The position numbers and the translations under genes are program-made. From Weissella hellenica (GTDB lineage Bacteria > Bacillota > Bacilli > Lactobacillales > Lactobacillaceae): 64,000 nucleotides of DNA. Positions 25,635 to 34,492 of the stretch are shown here, in pieces (within the stretch, counting starts at the first letter, position 1; the number at the start of each line of letters is the position of its first letter). The stretch lies in NCBI RefSeq assembly GCF_005405545.1, contig NZ_BJEG01000008.1, positions 1 to 64,000 of the forward strand, read 5' to 3'. The notes beneath the pieces were generated by a model. That model had not been told where the DNA came from and did not search any database. It saw only the letters and a program-made list of their open reading frames with translations.

Positions 25635-26590
25635 TTAAATAATAATAATTGGTCTTGGGTGGCTAGGTGCGTTCCAAGCTTCTTTAATATTTTCTAATTT
25701 AAATATGTTAGTAGCAACTTGCCAGTTATTTATAATTGCTAACTCAAGTACATTCTCAATTGCTGAAACTAATTCTTTACCACGAAGTGATCCCATTCCT
25801 GATCCCAATAAAGTTATTTTAGTTGACCTTAATAAAGCCCCAGGTAAATTAATATTTGAGGCTACTAATGTTCCTATTTGAACATAACGGATTTCTGATT
25901 GACGATTACTAAATTTATAAAGTGCTTGCATAATTTTTTCAGCAGTATCTCCCCATAAGTAATCTAAGACAATCGTAACATCAGCAATAATTTGACCTAA
26001 ATCTTCTATATATTGAGATTGACTTTTGCCTTCATAATCGTTTGATGCTAGATAAAAATCTGCACCAGCAGTTTGTAAAGCTTCTTTATCGCGACCTAAT
26101 GCAATAACTTTTTTGGCGTCCAAACCGTACGCCATTTTAATTGCTAGTGTCCCCGCTGTACCAGTAGCACCATTAACTAAAACAACATCATTTTCAGTAA
26201 TTTTAGCTCGATTTACCAATGCTGCATATGAACTCATTCCTGGATTAGCAATTGCGGCGGCGGTAATTGTATCTAGTCTTTCGGGTACCTTTACCATTCG
26301 ATGTTTATCAACAACTGTCTTTTCAGCTAATGCACCATATATTCCTTTTGACCCATTAAAAAATAATAACGTTCGCCACTATCAGATTCACCAACTCCTT
26401 CCATACCAGCAACTTTAGAAAATGCATCATCACTAGAATAATGATTTCCTAAAGACACACCTTTACTAACGATAGTTAATGCACTTGCTTTAACGTTTAA
26501 CATTAAAGCATCATCAGACAACACTGTAGGTTCTTGTATTTCTTTAATTACTAGTAAAATTCCTTTATTTGTAACAACTGCTGCTTTCAT
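25635..26590 (-). pseudogene. frameshifted zinc-type alcohol dehydrogenase/quinone oxidoreductase
   Basis: The N-terminal part (MKAAVVTNKGILLVIKEIQE..., GroES-like fold) runs from 26590 and stops at 26327. The Rossmann part (PGMSSYAALVNRA, then LVNGATGTAGTLAIKMA) reads one base out of phase from the same region to 25635. Restoring one T in the T6 run (- strand; 26358-26363) joins them as YYFF-NGSKGIYGALAEKTV. About 318 residues when repaired, normal for the NAD(P)H-quinone-reductase-like group. Divergent from a MarR regulator with shared operators. Confidence 0.75.
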
Positions 26591-26613
26591 ATAAAAATCC
26601 CCTTTTTATTTAC

Positions 26614-26661
26614 GTGCATTTTGCACATAAATAAGTGTAGCACAATCCGTGCAAAATGCAC
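26614..26661. promoter_or_regulatory. paired MarR operators
   Basis: GTGCATTTTGCAC (26614-26626) and GTGCAAAATGCAC (26649-26661) are 13-bp palindromes and exact reverse complements of each other. They lie in the 93-bp gap between the divergent dehydrogenase and marR starts, one near each promoter, so a single regulator can control both directions. Confidence 0.75.
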
Positions 26662-26683
26662 GTATTAAGTTTATAATAGCAAT

Positions 26684-27151
26684 ATGGAAACTAAAAAAAT
26701 GCAAGAAATATATACCGAAGTCATCAAACTAGTCACCTTTTTTAATAAACCGGAAAATGATAAATTTTTACTAGAAACAAATAACATTGAACTTGATTTT
26801 AAGTTATTCCCCTTATTTATAGCTATTTCTCATATGCAGCCTGTCACTGTTCAGAAATTAAGTAACTTTTCGGGACGTCCACATTCAACCATTAGTCGCC
26901 AAATTCAACGTTTAGAAACTAAAAATCTCATTCAAACCAAAACAAATAATCACGACAACCGTAGTCGGGTCATTACATTAAGTCTGGCTGGTGAAACTTT
27001 ATCCAGTGATATCAAAATCGCAAGATTTAAAACTATGGAACAAGTATTAAGTGACATCACAGAACAGCAAGAAGAGACAATTATTGATAGTTTAAAATTA
27101 CTAAACAAAGCCATTTTAAAAAATGCACCTACTAGTAAAAATAATGATTAA
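26684..27151 (+). CDS. MarR-family transcriptional regulator
   Basis: A 155-residue winged-helix protein: VQKLSNFSGRPHSTISRQIQ is the recognition helix region and NNHDNRSRVITLSLAG the wing with the family D-x-R-S/D motif. Divergent from the dehydrogenase; two matching palindromes lie between. The ribosome site is weak, in keeping with a low-level repressor. Confidence 0.8.
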   Translation: METKKMQEIYTEVIKLVTFFNKPENDKFLLETNNIELDFKLFPLFIAISHMQPVTVQKLSNFSGRPHSTISRQIQRLETKNLIQTKTNNHDNRSRVITLSLAGETLSSDIKIARFKTMEQVLSDITEQQEETIIDSLKLLNKAILKNAPTSKNND

Positions 27152-27172
27152 TCTCTTTAATCATATTTTGGT

Positions 27173-27209
27173 GGCGTTGGGACAAAAGAAGATGTCCCAA
27201 CGCCTTTTT
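27173..27209 (+). terminator. strong terminator of marR
   Basis: GGCGTTGGGACA pairs with TGTCCCAACGCC (12 bp) followed by TTTTT. Confidence 0.85.
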
Positions 27210-27297
27210 GGTTAAAATATATTAATTATAAACCTGTAAACATTGAGGCTTCAGACTCTTGTTTTTCACTCACTTCTTTCTCTCATACAATCAACGT

Positions 27298-27341
27298 AAA
27301 AAAGCTTGCGAATCTGACAAAAATCATCAGATTCACAAGCT
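27298..27341 (-). terminator. terminator of the DUF975 gene
   Basis: AGCTTGTGAATCTGA and TCAGATTCGCAAGCT arms with one mismatch, followed on the - strand by a T-run. Confidence 0.65.
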
Positions 27342-27443
27342 ATATTCCATAAATTTTTTAAGTCGATTTTATATTTTTTTACACCACTTGACATAGAAAC
27401 GTATTATCCTAGTTATACCACTAAATACTCGGATTTACTTTAA

Positions 27444-28154
27444 CTAGTTATTGTTAACTAAGCTGTTATAAAAGTTAACTTTTGCCATTTGATAATAAGG
27501 TCCTACCCAGATTACTAATAACCCTGCTGTTAGAACAACTAAAATCCACCAACCAATAAAACTAATCAATAATTTAAAGTACTGCCATTTATGACCATCC
27601 ATCAATTCACGGCTTCTAGAAATCGCTTCAATATAACCGATTGATTCACCGCTATCCACAGCATCACGATATATCAATATTGCTTGTGAATATGCTAATG
27701 ATTTAACAATACCAGGAACAATCAAAAGTACTGTCCATAGTACAGTCCAGATAGTTTGTAAAATCAAGATCACTATCGCCCCAATGAAATAAGAACCATT
27801 GGAAAAAATCGTTCCCCATTTTCTAATAGGTTGTGTGTAATCTTCACGATCTCTAATCGCATCAAGTACAACAAATAATAGACCACTTGTAATAATACTA
27901 AATACAAGCGTCGTAGTCATTGATAATGACGAACTACTGAAATTGTTGTTCGTAATCAATAAGGACTCGGCTTGCGAAGATGCGTTATTCGTTAGCAATA
28001 GCCCTCTATAAATTGCCTCTAAATCCAGTGCTAAAAAATCCAAAACACATTGTAAATAGAAATAGATAAAATACGGTATAAATAATATTAGAAAAAAACT
28101 TAAATGCTGCTTCAGTAGTTTTTTTGCATTTAATTTTAATTAACTATTATTCAT
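27444..28154 (-). pseudogene. DUF975 membrane protein with a nonsense codon at position 5
   Basis: From an ATG at 28154 (G-rich ribosome site upstream) the reading is MNNS, TAA (28140-28142), then in the same frame LKLNAKKLLKQHLSFFLILF, the standard DUF975 N-terminus, and on through several membrane helices with ISRSRELMDGHKWQYF to 27444. CAA to TAA is the simplest change. A restart at the TTG at 28043 would drop the first helix. An intact paralogue lies at 49921. Confidence 0.7.
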
Positions 28155-28186
28155 GATACATTCCCCCCATCTAGGCAATACGCAGA

Positions 28187-28393
28187 TTATTCATCTTCTT
28201 CATAATCAAATAAATCGCCTGGCTGACAATCCAACACTTGGCATAACTTATTTAAAGTAGAAAAACGAATACCTTTTGCCTTTCCTGTCTTTAAAATTGA
28301 TAAATTAGCGGGCGTAATGCCAATCTGTTCAGCTAATTCTTTTCCTGATATATGTCGCTTTAACATCATAAAATCTAACTTTGTTAAGATCAT
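28187..28393 (-). CDS. YozG-type HTH regulator
   Basis: A 68-residue Cro/C1 protein: KRHISGKELAEQIGITPANL and SILKTGKAKGIRFSTLNKL, with the CQPGDLFDY end typical of regulators that accompany DUF2975 membrane proteins. Start at 28393 after GGAG. Its ATG lies just behind the DUF2975 stop, a conserved pair. Confidence 0.8.
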   Translation of the reverse strand: MILTKLDFMMLKRHISGKELAEQIGITPANLSILKTGKAKGIRFSTLNKLCQVLDCQPGDLFDYEEDE

Positions 28394-28405
28394 ATCCTTC
28401 TCCAA

Positions 28406-28969
28406 CTAAACAAATTCATCATTTTCAACCTTCAGTTGCATACCTGAATTAAATACCTGATAAACAACATACAAAATAACAACAAATAATAATTCTGTTA
28501 GCCACAATCCGACACTATCATTTCGTCGAATGGCTGATACATGGAGGTCGTTAGATGCAATACAAGGATAAAGTAATACTAATTGCATGAATTGTGTTAC
28601 AACGGCTGTTATTGCTGCTAAAAATAACTTTTTTATATAACGTAAGTTAACGGTTGTAAAATAGTTTCCCTGTTGAATACTAGTAATTAATTTTCTAATC
28701 ATTATCATAATGATAAAAATCATGATAATGATTATTAGATGAATAATGATCGTTATACCACTTAAAAATTGTTGTCCTAATGTATTAGGTGTAATGATTT
28801 TGAAATAATACACAAAAAATTTACTATACATACTATTGCTAGCTGAGTTAATTGATCGAATTAGCCAATAAACATTTTGTAAGGCTGCAATCATTAATAT
28901 TAACTGCACTAACCATGTTAGGCCTTTAAAAATTGTTAACGACATATTTTTAATCTTAGATTTTGCCAT
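28406..28969 (-). CDS. DUF2975 membrane protein
   Basis: A 187-residue protein with four membrane segments; the central one (IIIHLIIIIMIFIIMIMIRK) is followed by LITSIQQGNYFTTVNLRYIKK, the family loop. Start at 28969 after GGGAG. Paired with the HTH gene behind it; function unknown. Confidence 0.75.
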   Translation of the reverse strand: MAKSKIKNMSLTIFKGLTWLVQLILMIAALQNVYWLIRSINSASNSMYSKFFVYYFKIITPNTLGQQFLSGITIIIHLIIIIMIFIIMIMIRKLITSIQQGNYFTTVNLRYIKKLFLAAITAVVTQFMQLVLLYPCIASNDLHVSAIRRNDSVGLWLTELLFVVILYVVYQVFNSGMQLKVENDEFV

Positions 28970-29348
28970 TTTTTCTCCCGCATTCAAAATTACTCTTTTT
29001 CGAATATAAATTATTGTAAAACAATAATTAGCGTTTGTAAAGAAATATATATCAGTACAGAATACAAAAAGTAAATAAGAATTAATTCTCAGGTTAACCC
29101 ACTATCGTTTTAGACTTTTGATACATTCATTCTTTTTTCAATAATTCACTCTAATAAAAATTGCTATACATCAAAATAAGAAAATATAGTGATTTATACA
29201 ATCAGTGTTTTGTTCTCCTTAAATTATTAAAAGGTCAACAAACTTTAAACATAACAACTACTTAAAGTTATAGATATTAAAAACAAAGAAGTAAATAACC
29301 TATAGTTATCAGGTTACCTACTTCTTCTATAAATTAAAATATAAAATT
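28970..29348. other. AT-rich gap
   Basis: No gene seen. It contains only the hairpin at 29284-29327 and AT-rich sequence upstream of the DUF2975 gene. Confidence 0.6.
29284..29327 (-). terminator. leftward terminator
   Basis: AAGAAGTA-AACCT and AGGTTA-TACTTCTT arms followed on the - strand by TTGTTTTTA, just behind the ElaA remnant. Confidence 0.55.
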
Positions 29349-29655
29349 CTATTTAATTAATTGCATATCAATATGTGGGGTTTGTTCATGGATATAGGGT
29401 TCGCCAATTACTGTAAAGCCCCACTTTTCATAAAAATGCTGTACTTCAATCTGGGCAATAATCCTAACTTCACCATTTTTGAAATTTTCATTCAGTACAT
29501 CAAAAATCTTTTCCATTAATTCATTTGCTAACCAATTTCCTTGAAAATCCTTTTTACACCAACTCTATCAAACACCGCTATGTTATTTTCTTTAAAAACA
29601 CGTGCATACGCAATAACATGGCCATCTTGCCACTTAAAATATATGATGGCCTGAA
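29349..29655 (-). pseudogene. 5'-truncated, frameshifted ElaA-type GNAT acetyltransferase
   Basis: The visible part reads AIIYFKWQDGHVIAYARVF, AVFDRVGVKK, then after a one-base slip in the T5 run at 29551-29555 (+ strand) FQGNWLANELMEKIF, IIAQIEVQHFYEKWGF and EPYIHEQTPHIDMQLIK. The R-V-x-V..G-x-x-L-M and F-Y-x-x-x-G-F..P-H-I-x-M motifs identify ElaA-type proteins. Roughly the first 50 residues are missing: the gene ends exactly where a solo antitoxin-type hairpin begins. Confidence 0.7.
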
Positions 29656-29710
29656 AAAAGCCCCGTGCTTTGAGCACGAGGCTTAGGGTTACTTAAGAGT
29701 AACCGATTTA
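29655..29710. repeat. solo antitoxin-type hairpins at a gene break
   Basis: AAAGCCCCGTG-ctttgag-CACGAGGCTT then GGTTACTTaagaGTAACC, the same hairpin order as in the antitoxin RNAs, but with no promoter, shared terminator or toxin. It abuts the truncated ElaA gene. On the - strand the first stem ends in TTTTTTC and can terminate the fusB transcript. Confidence 0.6.
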
Positions 29711-29736
29711 ATTCATAAAATTTATATTTTACTTTA

Positions 29737-30378
29737 TCAATTTTTAATTGTTGTCACAAATCTATCAAAAAGCACACGTTCATGTAGATTACGATTACAT
29801 TGTAAACTATCAACACAAATATAATTACCTTTTTTAGTATAGCGACCATCCCCATGACGCTTATTTAGGGCCAAAAACATCGTCACATTTTCTTCATGCT
29901 GACAAATCGAACAGTACCCTCGTACAATTGGGCTTGAAACATCCCCAACTAATCCTAAAAGTTCTTCTTGTTCATAGTACAAGATATATTTACGGCGTGT
30001 TGCAACATCATTCCAAGCAAAAAAAGTATACTCACGCCAATCCACTACTGATAAATCTGGTAACGTCAACTTCTTTGCCTTTTTAAATGTTTGCTGGATT
30101 TGCTTTTTGTTTGGTGTCGCAAAGGGTACGATAAACGCTTGTAACGTTTGCACCATCTTTTCAGTCGCACGGTGTCGTAATCGTCGATCCATGATATTTA
30201 AAATTAACTGTTCAACGATAGGCTCATCCCCAGGAATAGTTTCACGTATTTCTTCAGCGGCTAATTCCTGTAATGCACTTACCGTTCGTAAATCATTGAC
30301 CGATTGATATTGATGTACCAAGTTATCAACAATGTCATTAACTTTCATATACTGATAAGGTTGTATGGTTAGTGTCAT
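29737..30378 (-). CDS. fusB: FusB-family EF-G-binding protein (fusidic acid resistance type)
   Basis: 213 residues from the ATG at 30378 (AAAGGGAAAAATT upstream). The N-terminal helical half (PYQYMKVNDIVDNLVHQY...) and the C-terminal zinc-binding half with YCSICQHEENV and GNYICVDSLQCNRNLHE, four cysteine-type ligands, match FusB/FusC, which bind elongation factor G and release it from fusidic-acid-stalled ribosomes. Length equals the family's. A leader peptide and hairpins upstream suggest regulated translation. Chromosomal homologues in lactic acid bacteria may not give clinical-level resistance. Confidence 0.8.
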   Translation of the reverse strand: MTLTIQPYQYMKVNDIVDNLVHQYQSVNDLRTVSALQELAAEEIRETIPGDEPIVEQLILNIMDRRLRHRATEKMVQTLQAFIVPFATPNKKQIQQTFKKAKKLTLPDLSVVDWREYTFFAWNDVATRRKYILYYEQEELLGLVGDVSSPIVRGYCSICQHEENVTMFLALNKRHGDGRYTKKGNYICVDSLQCNRNLHERVLFDRFVTTIKN

Positions 30379-30385
30379 AATTTTT

Positions 30386-30468
30386 CCCTTTCTTTTCTTA
30401 CGATTTGAATCATTAGAAAGAAAGTTTTTTCTAGTGATTCGATTAACAGTCGTTAACCTTATCACTAG
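30386..30468 (-). promoter_or_regulatory. translational attenuator of fusB
   Basis: In the mRNA, CTAGTGAT...ATCACTAG (arms 30461-30468 and 30431-30438) with inner GTTAAC/GTTAAT pairing forms one hairpin covering the leader-peptide end. Downstream, CTTTCTTTC (30416-30424) can pair with GAAAAGAAAGGG, which contains the fusB ribosome site (30386-30392). Stalling on the leader would favour opening of the site. Confidence 0.5.
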
Positions 30469-30487
30469 CAGATACTATACGTATCAT
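30443..30487 (-). CDS. 14-residue leader peptide of fusB
   Basis: ATG preceded by a near-perfect AGGAGGTGATCAA site encodes MIRIVSASDKVNDC and stops within the attenuator hairpin. Such a strong ribosome site on so short a frame, 65 bp before fusB, matches the leader-peptide arrangement known for the staphylococcal fusB gene. Confidence 0.6.
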   Translation of the reverse strand: MIRIVSASDKVNDC

Positions 30488-30763
30488 TTGATCACCTCCT
30501 AGAGTTATCCTAGTTTATCAAATCTGTTTTAAAAAAACAAATCCCCCTTGCATATAAGCATTATTATTATAAAAATGCTTGGTAATCATTAAACTAACCA
30601 ATGATTTCATAATTTTACATAAGTCATTAGATTTGTTACGGTTGTATAGTAATTAATCATTAAAACATCGCTATTACGTAGCATTTTTCTATGCTAATAG
30701 CAAACATGGCACTTTTATCTAATAAACGAAATTTTAATTTATTTATCAAAGGAGAGAAATAAT
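30488..30763. other. divergent promoter region
   Basis: Holds the fusB promoter area on the - strand (TATAAT-like boxes near 30570) and, for the + strand gene, TATAGT near 30645 plus a double inverted repeat at 30670-30701 (GCTATTA-TAGCAT / ATGCTA-TAATAGC). No gene seen. Confidence 0.5.
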
Positions 30764-30930
30764 ATGAAAAAAGTTTTATCTAATAGCCATGGAGACCATG
30801 GGTTTGATTTTTATTTTCCTTATTATTTCCAAATTTATTTTCATTGACAGTAGCAAATAAAATTTATTTACTCGTCTTTTTTGTCACTGTTCTCATTGGT
30901 AACACTGTTAGGGCGTTAAGAAATAATTAA
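30764..30930 (+). pseudogene. decayed small membrane peptide
   Basis: AAAGGAGAG precedes an ATG that reads MKKVLSNS; a better frame then gives METMGLIFIFLII and, after a second slip, PNLFSLTVANKIYLL and VFFVTVLIGNTVRALRNN, ending at 30930. Joined, it would be a 50-55 residue two-helix membrane protein. Two single-base slips are needed. It has its own ribosome site and terminator. Confidence 0.45.
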
Positions 30931-30948
30931 CAAACATTTAATCACATA

Positions 30949-30977
30949 AAAAGCATGCTATCACGGCATGCTTTTTT
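30949..30977 (+). terminator. Rho-independent terminator
   Basis: AAAAGCATGC-tatcacg-GCATGCTTTTTT. Confidence 0.8.
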
Positions 30978-31023
30978 ACTAAATCAAATATCTTGTTTAC
31001 TTCAAATGCTTTAATTTTTATTT

Positions 31024-31473
31024 TTAATGCCAACCGTCTTCAACATACGAAATATGCTCCAAATAATTTTTAATGGCGACTTTACGATCCGCAATTAAAT
31101 TTTCTGGTAAATTATCTAAAGAAGCCCATATTAATGCTGCATTTTTATGAGGCTCTAAAATCTTTGGTTCACCTCGATAATTATCAAGTATAAAATAGCC
31201 GTTAAAATAAGGGGTGTTCGTATCTTGATAACGTTTATGCATGATAGATGAAAATGCTAAACTTTCTGGTTTTACCGCTAACCCAAGCTCTTCTTTCAAT
31301 TCACGAGATAATGCTTCACGCATAGACTCACCATCTTCAACATGACCCGCTGTTCCTAAATCATAGAAGCCATCCTTTGTACCTGTATGAACTCTTTTTT
31401 GTAATAAAATTCTATCATGTGTTTTATTCATAATTAATGCAAAAACGGCTGCCGTTGTTTTATATCTATCCAT
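31024..31473 (-). CDS. NUDIX hydrolase
   Basis: A 149-residue pyrophosphohydrolase with a complete Nudix box, GHVEDGESMREALSRELKEE then LGL (about 43-65), and the family's YFNGYF strand and ILEPHKNAALIW segment. The layout resembles the isopentenyl-diphosphate isomerase-like/YfcD subgroup. The substrate is not predictable. Confidence 0.8.
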   Translation of the reverse strand: MDRYKTTAAVFALIMNKTHDRILLQKRVHTGTKDGFYDLGTAGHVEDGESMREALSRELKEELGLAVKPESLAFSSIMHKRYQDTNTPYFNGYFILDNYRGEPKILEPHKNAALIWASLDNLPENLIADRKVAIKNYLEHISYVEDGWH

Positions 31474-31515
31474 ACAATAAATTCCTTTCTTACAAGTTAC
31501 CGTCCGTAAAGGCTA

Positions 31516-31640
31516 CTATATATATTTAATTAAAAATACTAGATCCATCGCTTCTTTAATATGCACTTCTGCGCGGCCCGTCAATCTATAACCACTCTTA
31601 GTATATAGATGTAATAATTTACTTTCTTGTTTAATGGTAT
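31516..31640 (-). pseudogene. C-terminal remnant of a GNAT acetyltransferase
   Basis: The - strand reads HTIKQESKLLHLYTKSGYRL then TGRAEVHIKEAMDLVFLIKY to a TAG at 31516. L-Y-x-K-x-G-Y...D-L-V-F-x-x-K is the usual GNAT ending. The upstream part is replaced by the purD terminator, so only the last 40 residues survive. Confidence 0.55.
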
Positions 31641-31641
31641 G

Positions 31642-31678
31642 CCAAAAGCAGCTAATTCTATAAAAAATTAGCTGCTTA
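31642..31678 (-). terminator. terminator of the purine operon
   Basis: AAGCAGCTAATT and AATTAGCTGCTT arms with a short loop, followed by TTTTGG on the - strand, 36 bp after the purD stop. Confidence 0.7.
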
Positions 31679-31713
31679 GTCTCATTTATTCAAACAAAAC
31701 ATGATAGTCTTGT

Positions 31714-32946
31714 TTAATCTAAATCATGAAATCCAATATCTTTACGGTAATAAAAATTAGCTAAGTTCAAATTAGCTAAGCTAGTATTAACAATTAATTG
31801 GGCATCTTTAAGTGTTGGTGCATGTGCAATCAAAGTAAAAATACGTCCGCCCGAACTATATAATTTTTGATTTTCTGCCACAACACCACCATAAAAGACA
31901 TTATCTGGTAAATCGGGTAACGCAATATGCTGTTGAGGATCACTTGGATAGCCCGGTGCAGCAACAACCGTTCCTAGATAGTAATCTTTATTTTGCCAAA
32001 TCATTTGTGGACTCTTACCAGCAATTAAATCAGTTATTGCGGTATAAAAATCACTCTTTAACTGTGGTAATAAAATTTGTGTCTCAGGATCACCTAAACG
32101 AACATTAAACTCAATGACTTTAATACCACCACTAGTTAACATACATCCAATATATAAGGTACCTGCATACATTAAATGTTCATTTTGTAAACCAGTCATA
32201 ATTGGTGCGACAATTGTTTTTTTAACTTGCGCAATAATATCATCCGTAATATGAGGAACGGGTGAATAAGCGCCCATCCCCCCTGTATTAGGTCCCTGGT
32301 CGCCTTCAAAAATTCTTTTATGATCCTGCGAGATAGGTAAAATAATTGGCTCAGGTCCACCAACAAATACCATTAATGAAAACTCTTCACCCACTAAATA
32401 GTCTTCTACAAGAACTTGATGAGATTTTTGGATGCCATCATGTAAAGCTGAAGATAATTCATCAGTGTCTTTGACAATTTGGACACCTTTACCACCTGCT
32501 AAACCATTCTCTTTAATGACTACTGGTAGTGATAACTGCTGGCTGTAATCTAAAGCCTGCGCCACATCAGTAAATACATTAAAATCTGCAGTCGGCACGT
32601 GATTACGTTTCATAAACTCTTTAGCAAACTGTTTATCACTTTCTAATCTGGCAGCGGCCTGATTAGGGCCAAAAACTTGAATGCCTTTCGCCGATAAAAA
32701 GTCAACAATACCATTAGCTAACGGCGCTTCTGGTCCGACAAAAACCAAATCTATCTGTTGTTGCACCGCAAAAATAGCTAATTTTTCAAAATCATTTTCT
32801 GAAATTGCTACTGTTTCAATACCGCTTATTTGCATGCCAGGATTCCCCGGAGCGCAAAAAACCGTCTGTACCTGTTGACTATGCAAAAAAGTTGTCGCAA
32901 TCGCGTGTTCACGTGCGCCAGAACCAATGACCAGAACATTAAACAT
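31714..32946 (-). CDS. purD: phosphoribosylamine-glycine ligase
   Basis: A 410-residue ATP-grasp enzyme making GAR from phosphoribosylamine, glycine and ATP. VLVIGSGAREHAIA opens the N-terminal domain, KENGLAGGKGV is the ATP-binding loop, and HKRIFEGDQGPNTGGMGAYS the conserved catalytic segment. Last gene of the operon, with AGGAGGG before the ATG, 14 bp after purH. Confidence 0.93.
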   Translation of the reverse strand: MFNVLVIGSGAREHAIATTFLHSQQVQTVFCAPGNPGMQISGIETVAISENDFEKLAIFAVQQQIDLVFVGPEAPLANGIVDFLSAKGIQVFGPNQAAARLESDKQFAKEFMKRNHVPTADFNVFTDVAQALDYSQQLSLPVVIKENGLAGGKGVQIVKDTDELSSALHDGIQKSHQVLVEDYLVGEEFSLMVFVGGPEPIILPISQDHKRIFEGDQGPNTGGMGAYSPVPHITDDIIAQVKKTIVAPIMTGLQNEHLMYAGTLYIGCMLTSGGIKVIEFNVRLGDPETQILLPQLKSDFYTAITDLIAGKSPQMIWQNKDYYLGTVVAAPGYPSDPQQHIALPDLPDNVFYGGVVAENQKLYSSGGRIFTLIAHAPTLKDAQLIVNTSLANLNLANFYYRKDIGFHDLD

Positions 32947-32960
32947 TAAAGTAAGCCCTC

Positions 32961-34490
32961 CTAATGTCTAAAATGGCGTACGCCAGTCGTTACCATTGCA
33001 ATACCATACTTATCGGCCATGGCGATTGAATCCTTATCATGGATACTACCACCTGGTTGTACAATAGCCTTAATATTATGTTGTGCTGCATACTTTACAC
33101 AGTCATCCATTGGGAAAAAGGCATCTGACGCTAAAATAGCATCTTCATAACCATCCTTTGCCATCGCTTTTTGTACGGCAATCTTGGTTGCATCAATACG
33201 GTTAGGTTGTCCCATACCGACACCTAATGTCTTTGTAGCCGTCGTAACAACAACAGCATTACTTTTTACAAACTTCACAACATGTTGCCCAAATTGTAAT
33301 GCTTTTAATTGCTCAGCTGTCGGCTGTTTCTTTGTCACGACTGTAAAACTTGGTGCTGCTTCAACTTGTCGGTCCGTTTCTTGTACAAGCAAACCACCAC
33401 TAACTGCAATAGTCTCAAAACGTTCCGCTTCATCAGCATGGCTCAAATCAGCTTGTAATAAGCGAATATTCTTTTTCTTACCTAAAATTTCTAAAGCTTC
33501 GGCACTAAATGACGGTGCAATTACAATTTCTAAGAAAATTTCATGCATCTTTTGTGCAGTTGCGGCATCAATTTCACGATTAACTGCGACAATACCACCA
33601 AAAATAGACATCGGATCTGATTCGTATGCCTCATCCCAAGCTTGTTCAATATTATCAGCAATACCAACGCCACATGGATTCATGTGTTTCATTGCCACCA
33701 CACAAGGTTCTGAAAATTCACTAACCATGTTCAAAGCTGCGTTAGCGTCTTTCAAATTGTTAAATGATAGTTCCTTACCATGCAATTGTTTTGTGATAAT
33801 TGACAACTTTGTAGGAATAGGATTACGATAAAACGCTGCTTTTTGGTGACTATTTTCACCATAGCGTAAACTTTGTTGCTTTTCATACGTTAACGTTAAC
33901 TTTTCAGGGAATGCTTCAGTTGTTAAGTAATTCGCAATTAGGGTGTCATATGCAGCAGTATGCTGGAATACCTTAGTTGCCAGTTCTTTTTTAAATGCTA
34001 AATCATTATGGCCAGCTTCTAAAAATGATACGACTGGTTCATAATCGGCTGGATCCACAACCGTCAAAACATCCGCAAAATTTTTGGCAGCTGCACGTAA
34101 CATCGACGGACCACCAATATCAATTTGTTCAATGGCTTCTACTTCAGTTGTATCAGGCTTTTCAATTGTTTCCTTGAAAGGATACAAGTTAACGACCACT
34201 AAATCAATTGGTGCAATGTCTACTTCACGTAATTGTGCCATATGGGCTGGGTTATCACGTTTTGCTAATAAACCACCATGAATTTTGGGATGTAAAGTTT
34301 TGACACGACCATCTAACATTTCAGGGAATCCTGTAATGTCTTCAACACCTGTTACCGCTAGTCCACCTTTTTCAAGTGCCTTTTTTGTACCCCCGGTTGA
34401 AATAATTTCAAAATCTAAGTCAATTAACTGACGTGCAAATTCAAGTAACCCAGTTTTATCTGACACACTTAACAACGCTTTTCTAGTCAT
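32961..34490 (-). CDS. purH: bifunctional AICAR formyltransferase/IMP cyclohydrolase
   Basis: A 509-residue protein catalysing the last two steps to IMP. The N-terminal MGS-like cyclohydrolase domain ([37 protein letters not shown]) is followed by the transformylase domain with [21 protein letters not shown] and [10 protein letters not shown]. Normal length. It starts 2 bp after the purN stop. Confidence 0.95.
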   Translation of the reverse strand: MTRKALLSVSDKTGLLEFARQLIDLDFEIISTGGTKKALEKGGLAVTGVEDITGFPEMLDGRVKTLHPKIHGGLLAKRDNPAHMAQLREVDIAPIDLVVVNLYPFKETIEKPDTTEVEAIEQIDIGGPSMLRAAAKNFADVLTVVDPADYEPVVSFLEAGHNDLAFKKELATKVFQHTAAYDTLIANYLTTEAFPEKLTLTYEKQQSLRYGENSHQKAAFYRNPIPTKLSIITKQLHGKELSFNNLKDANAALNMVSEFSEPCVVAMKHMNPCGVGIADNIEQAWDEAYESDPMSIFGGIVAVNREIDAATAQKMHEIFLEIVIAPSFSAEALEILGKKKNIRLLQADLSHADEAERFETIAVSGGLLVQETDRQVEAAPSFTVVTKKQPTAEQLKALQFGQHVVKFVKSNAVVVTTATKTLGVGMGQPNRIDATKIAVQKAMAKDGYEDAILASDAFFPMDDCVKYAAQHNIKAIVQPGGSIHDKDSIAMADKYGIAMVTTGVRHFRH

Positions 34491-34492
34491 TT

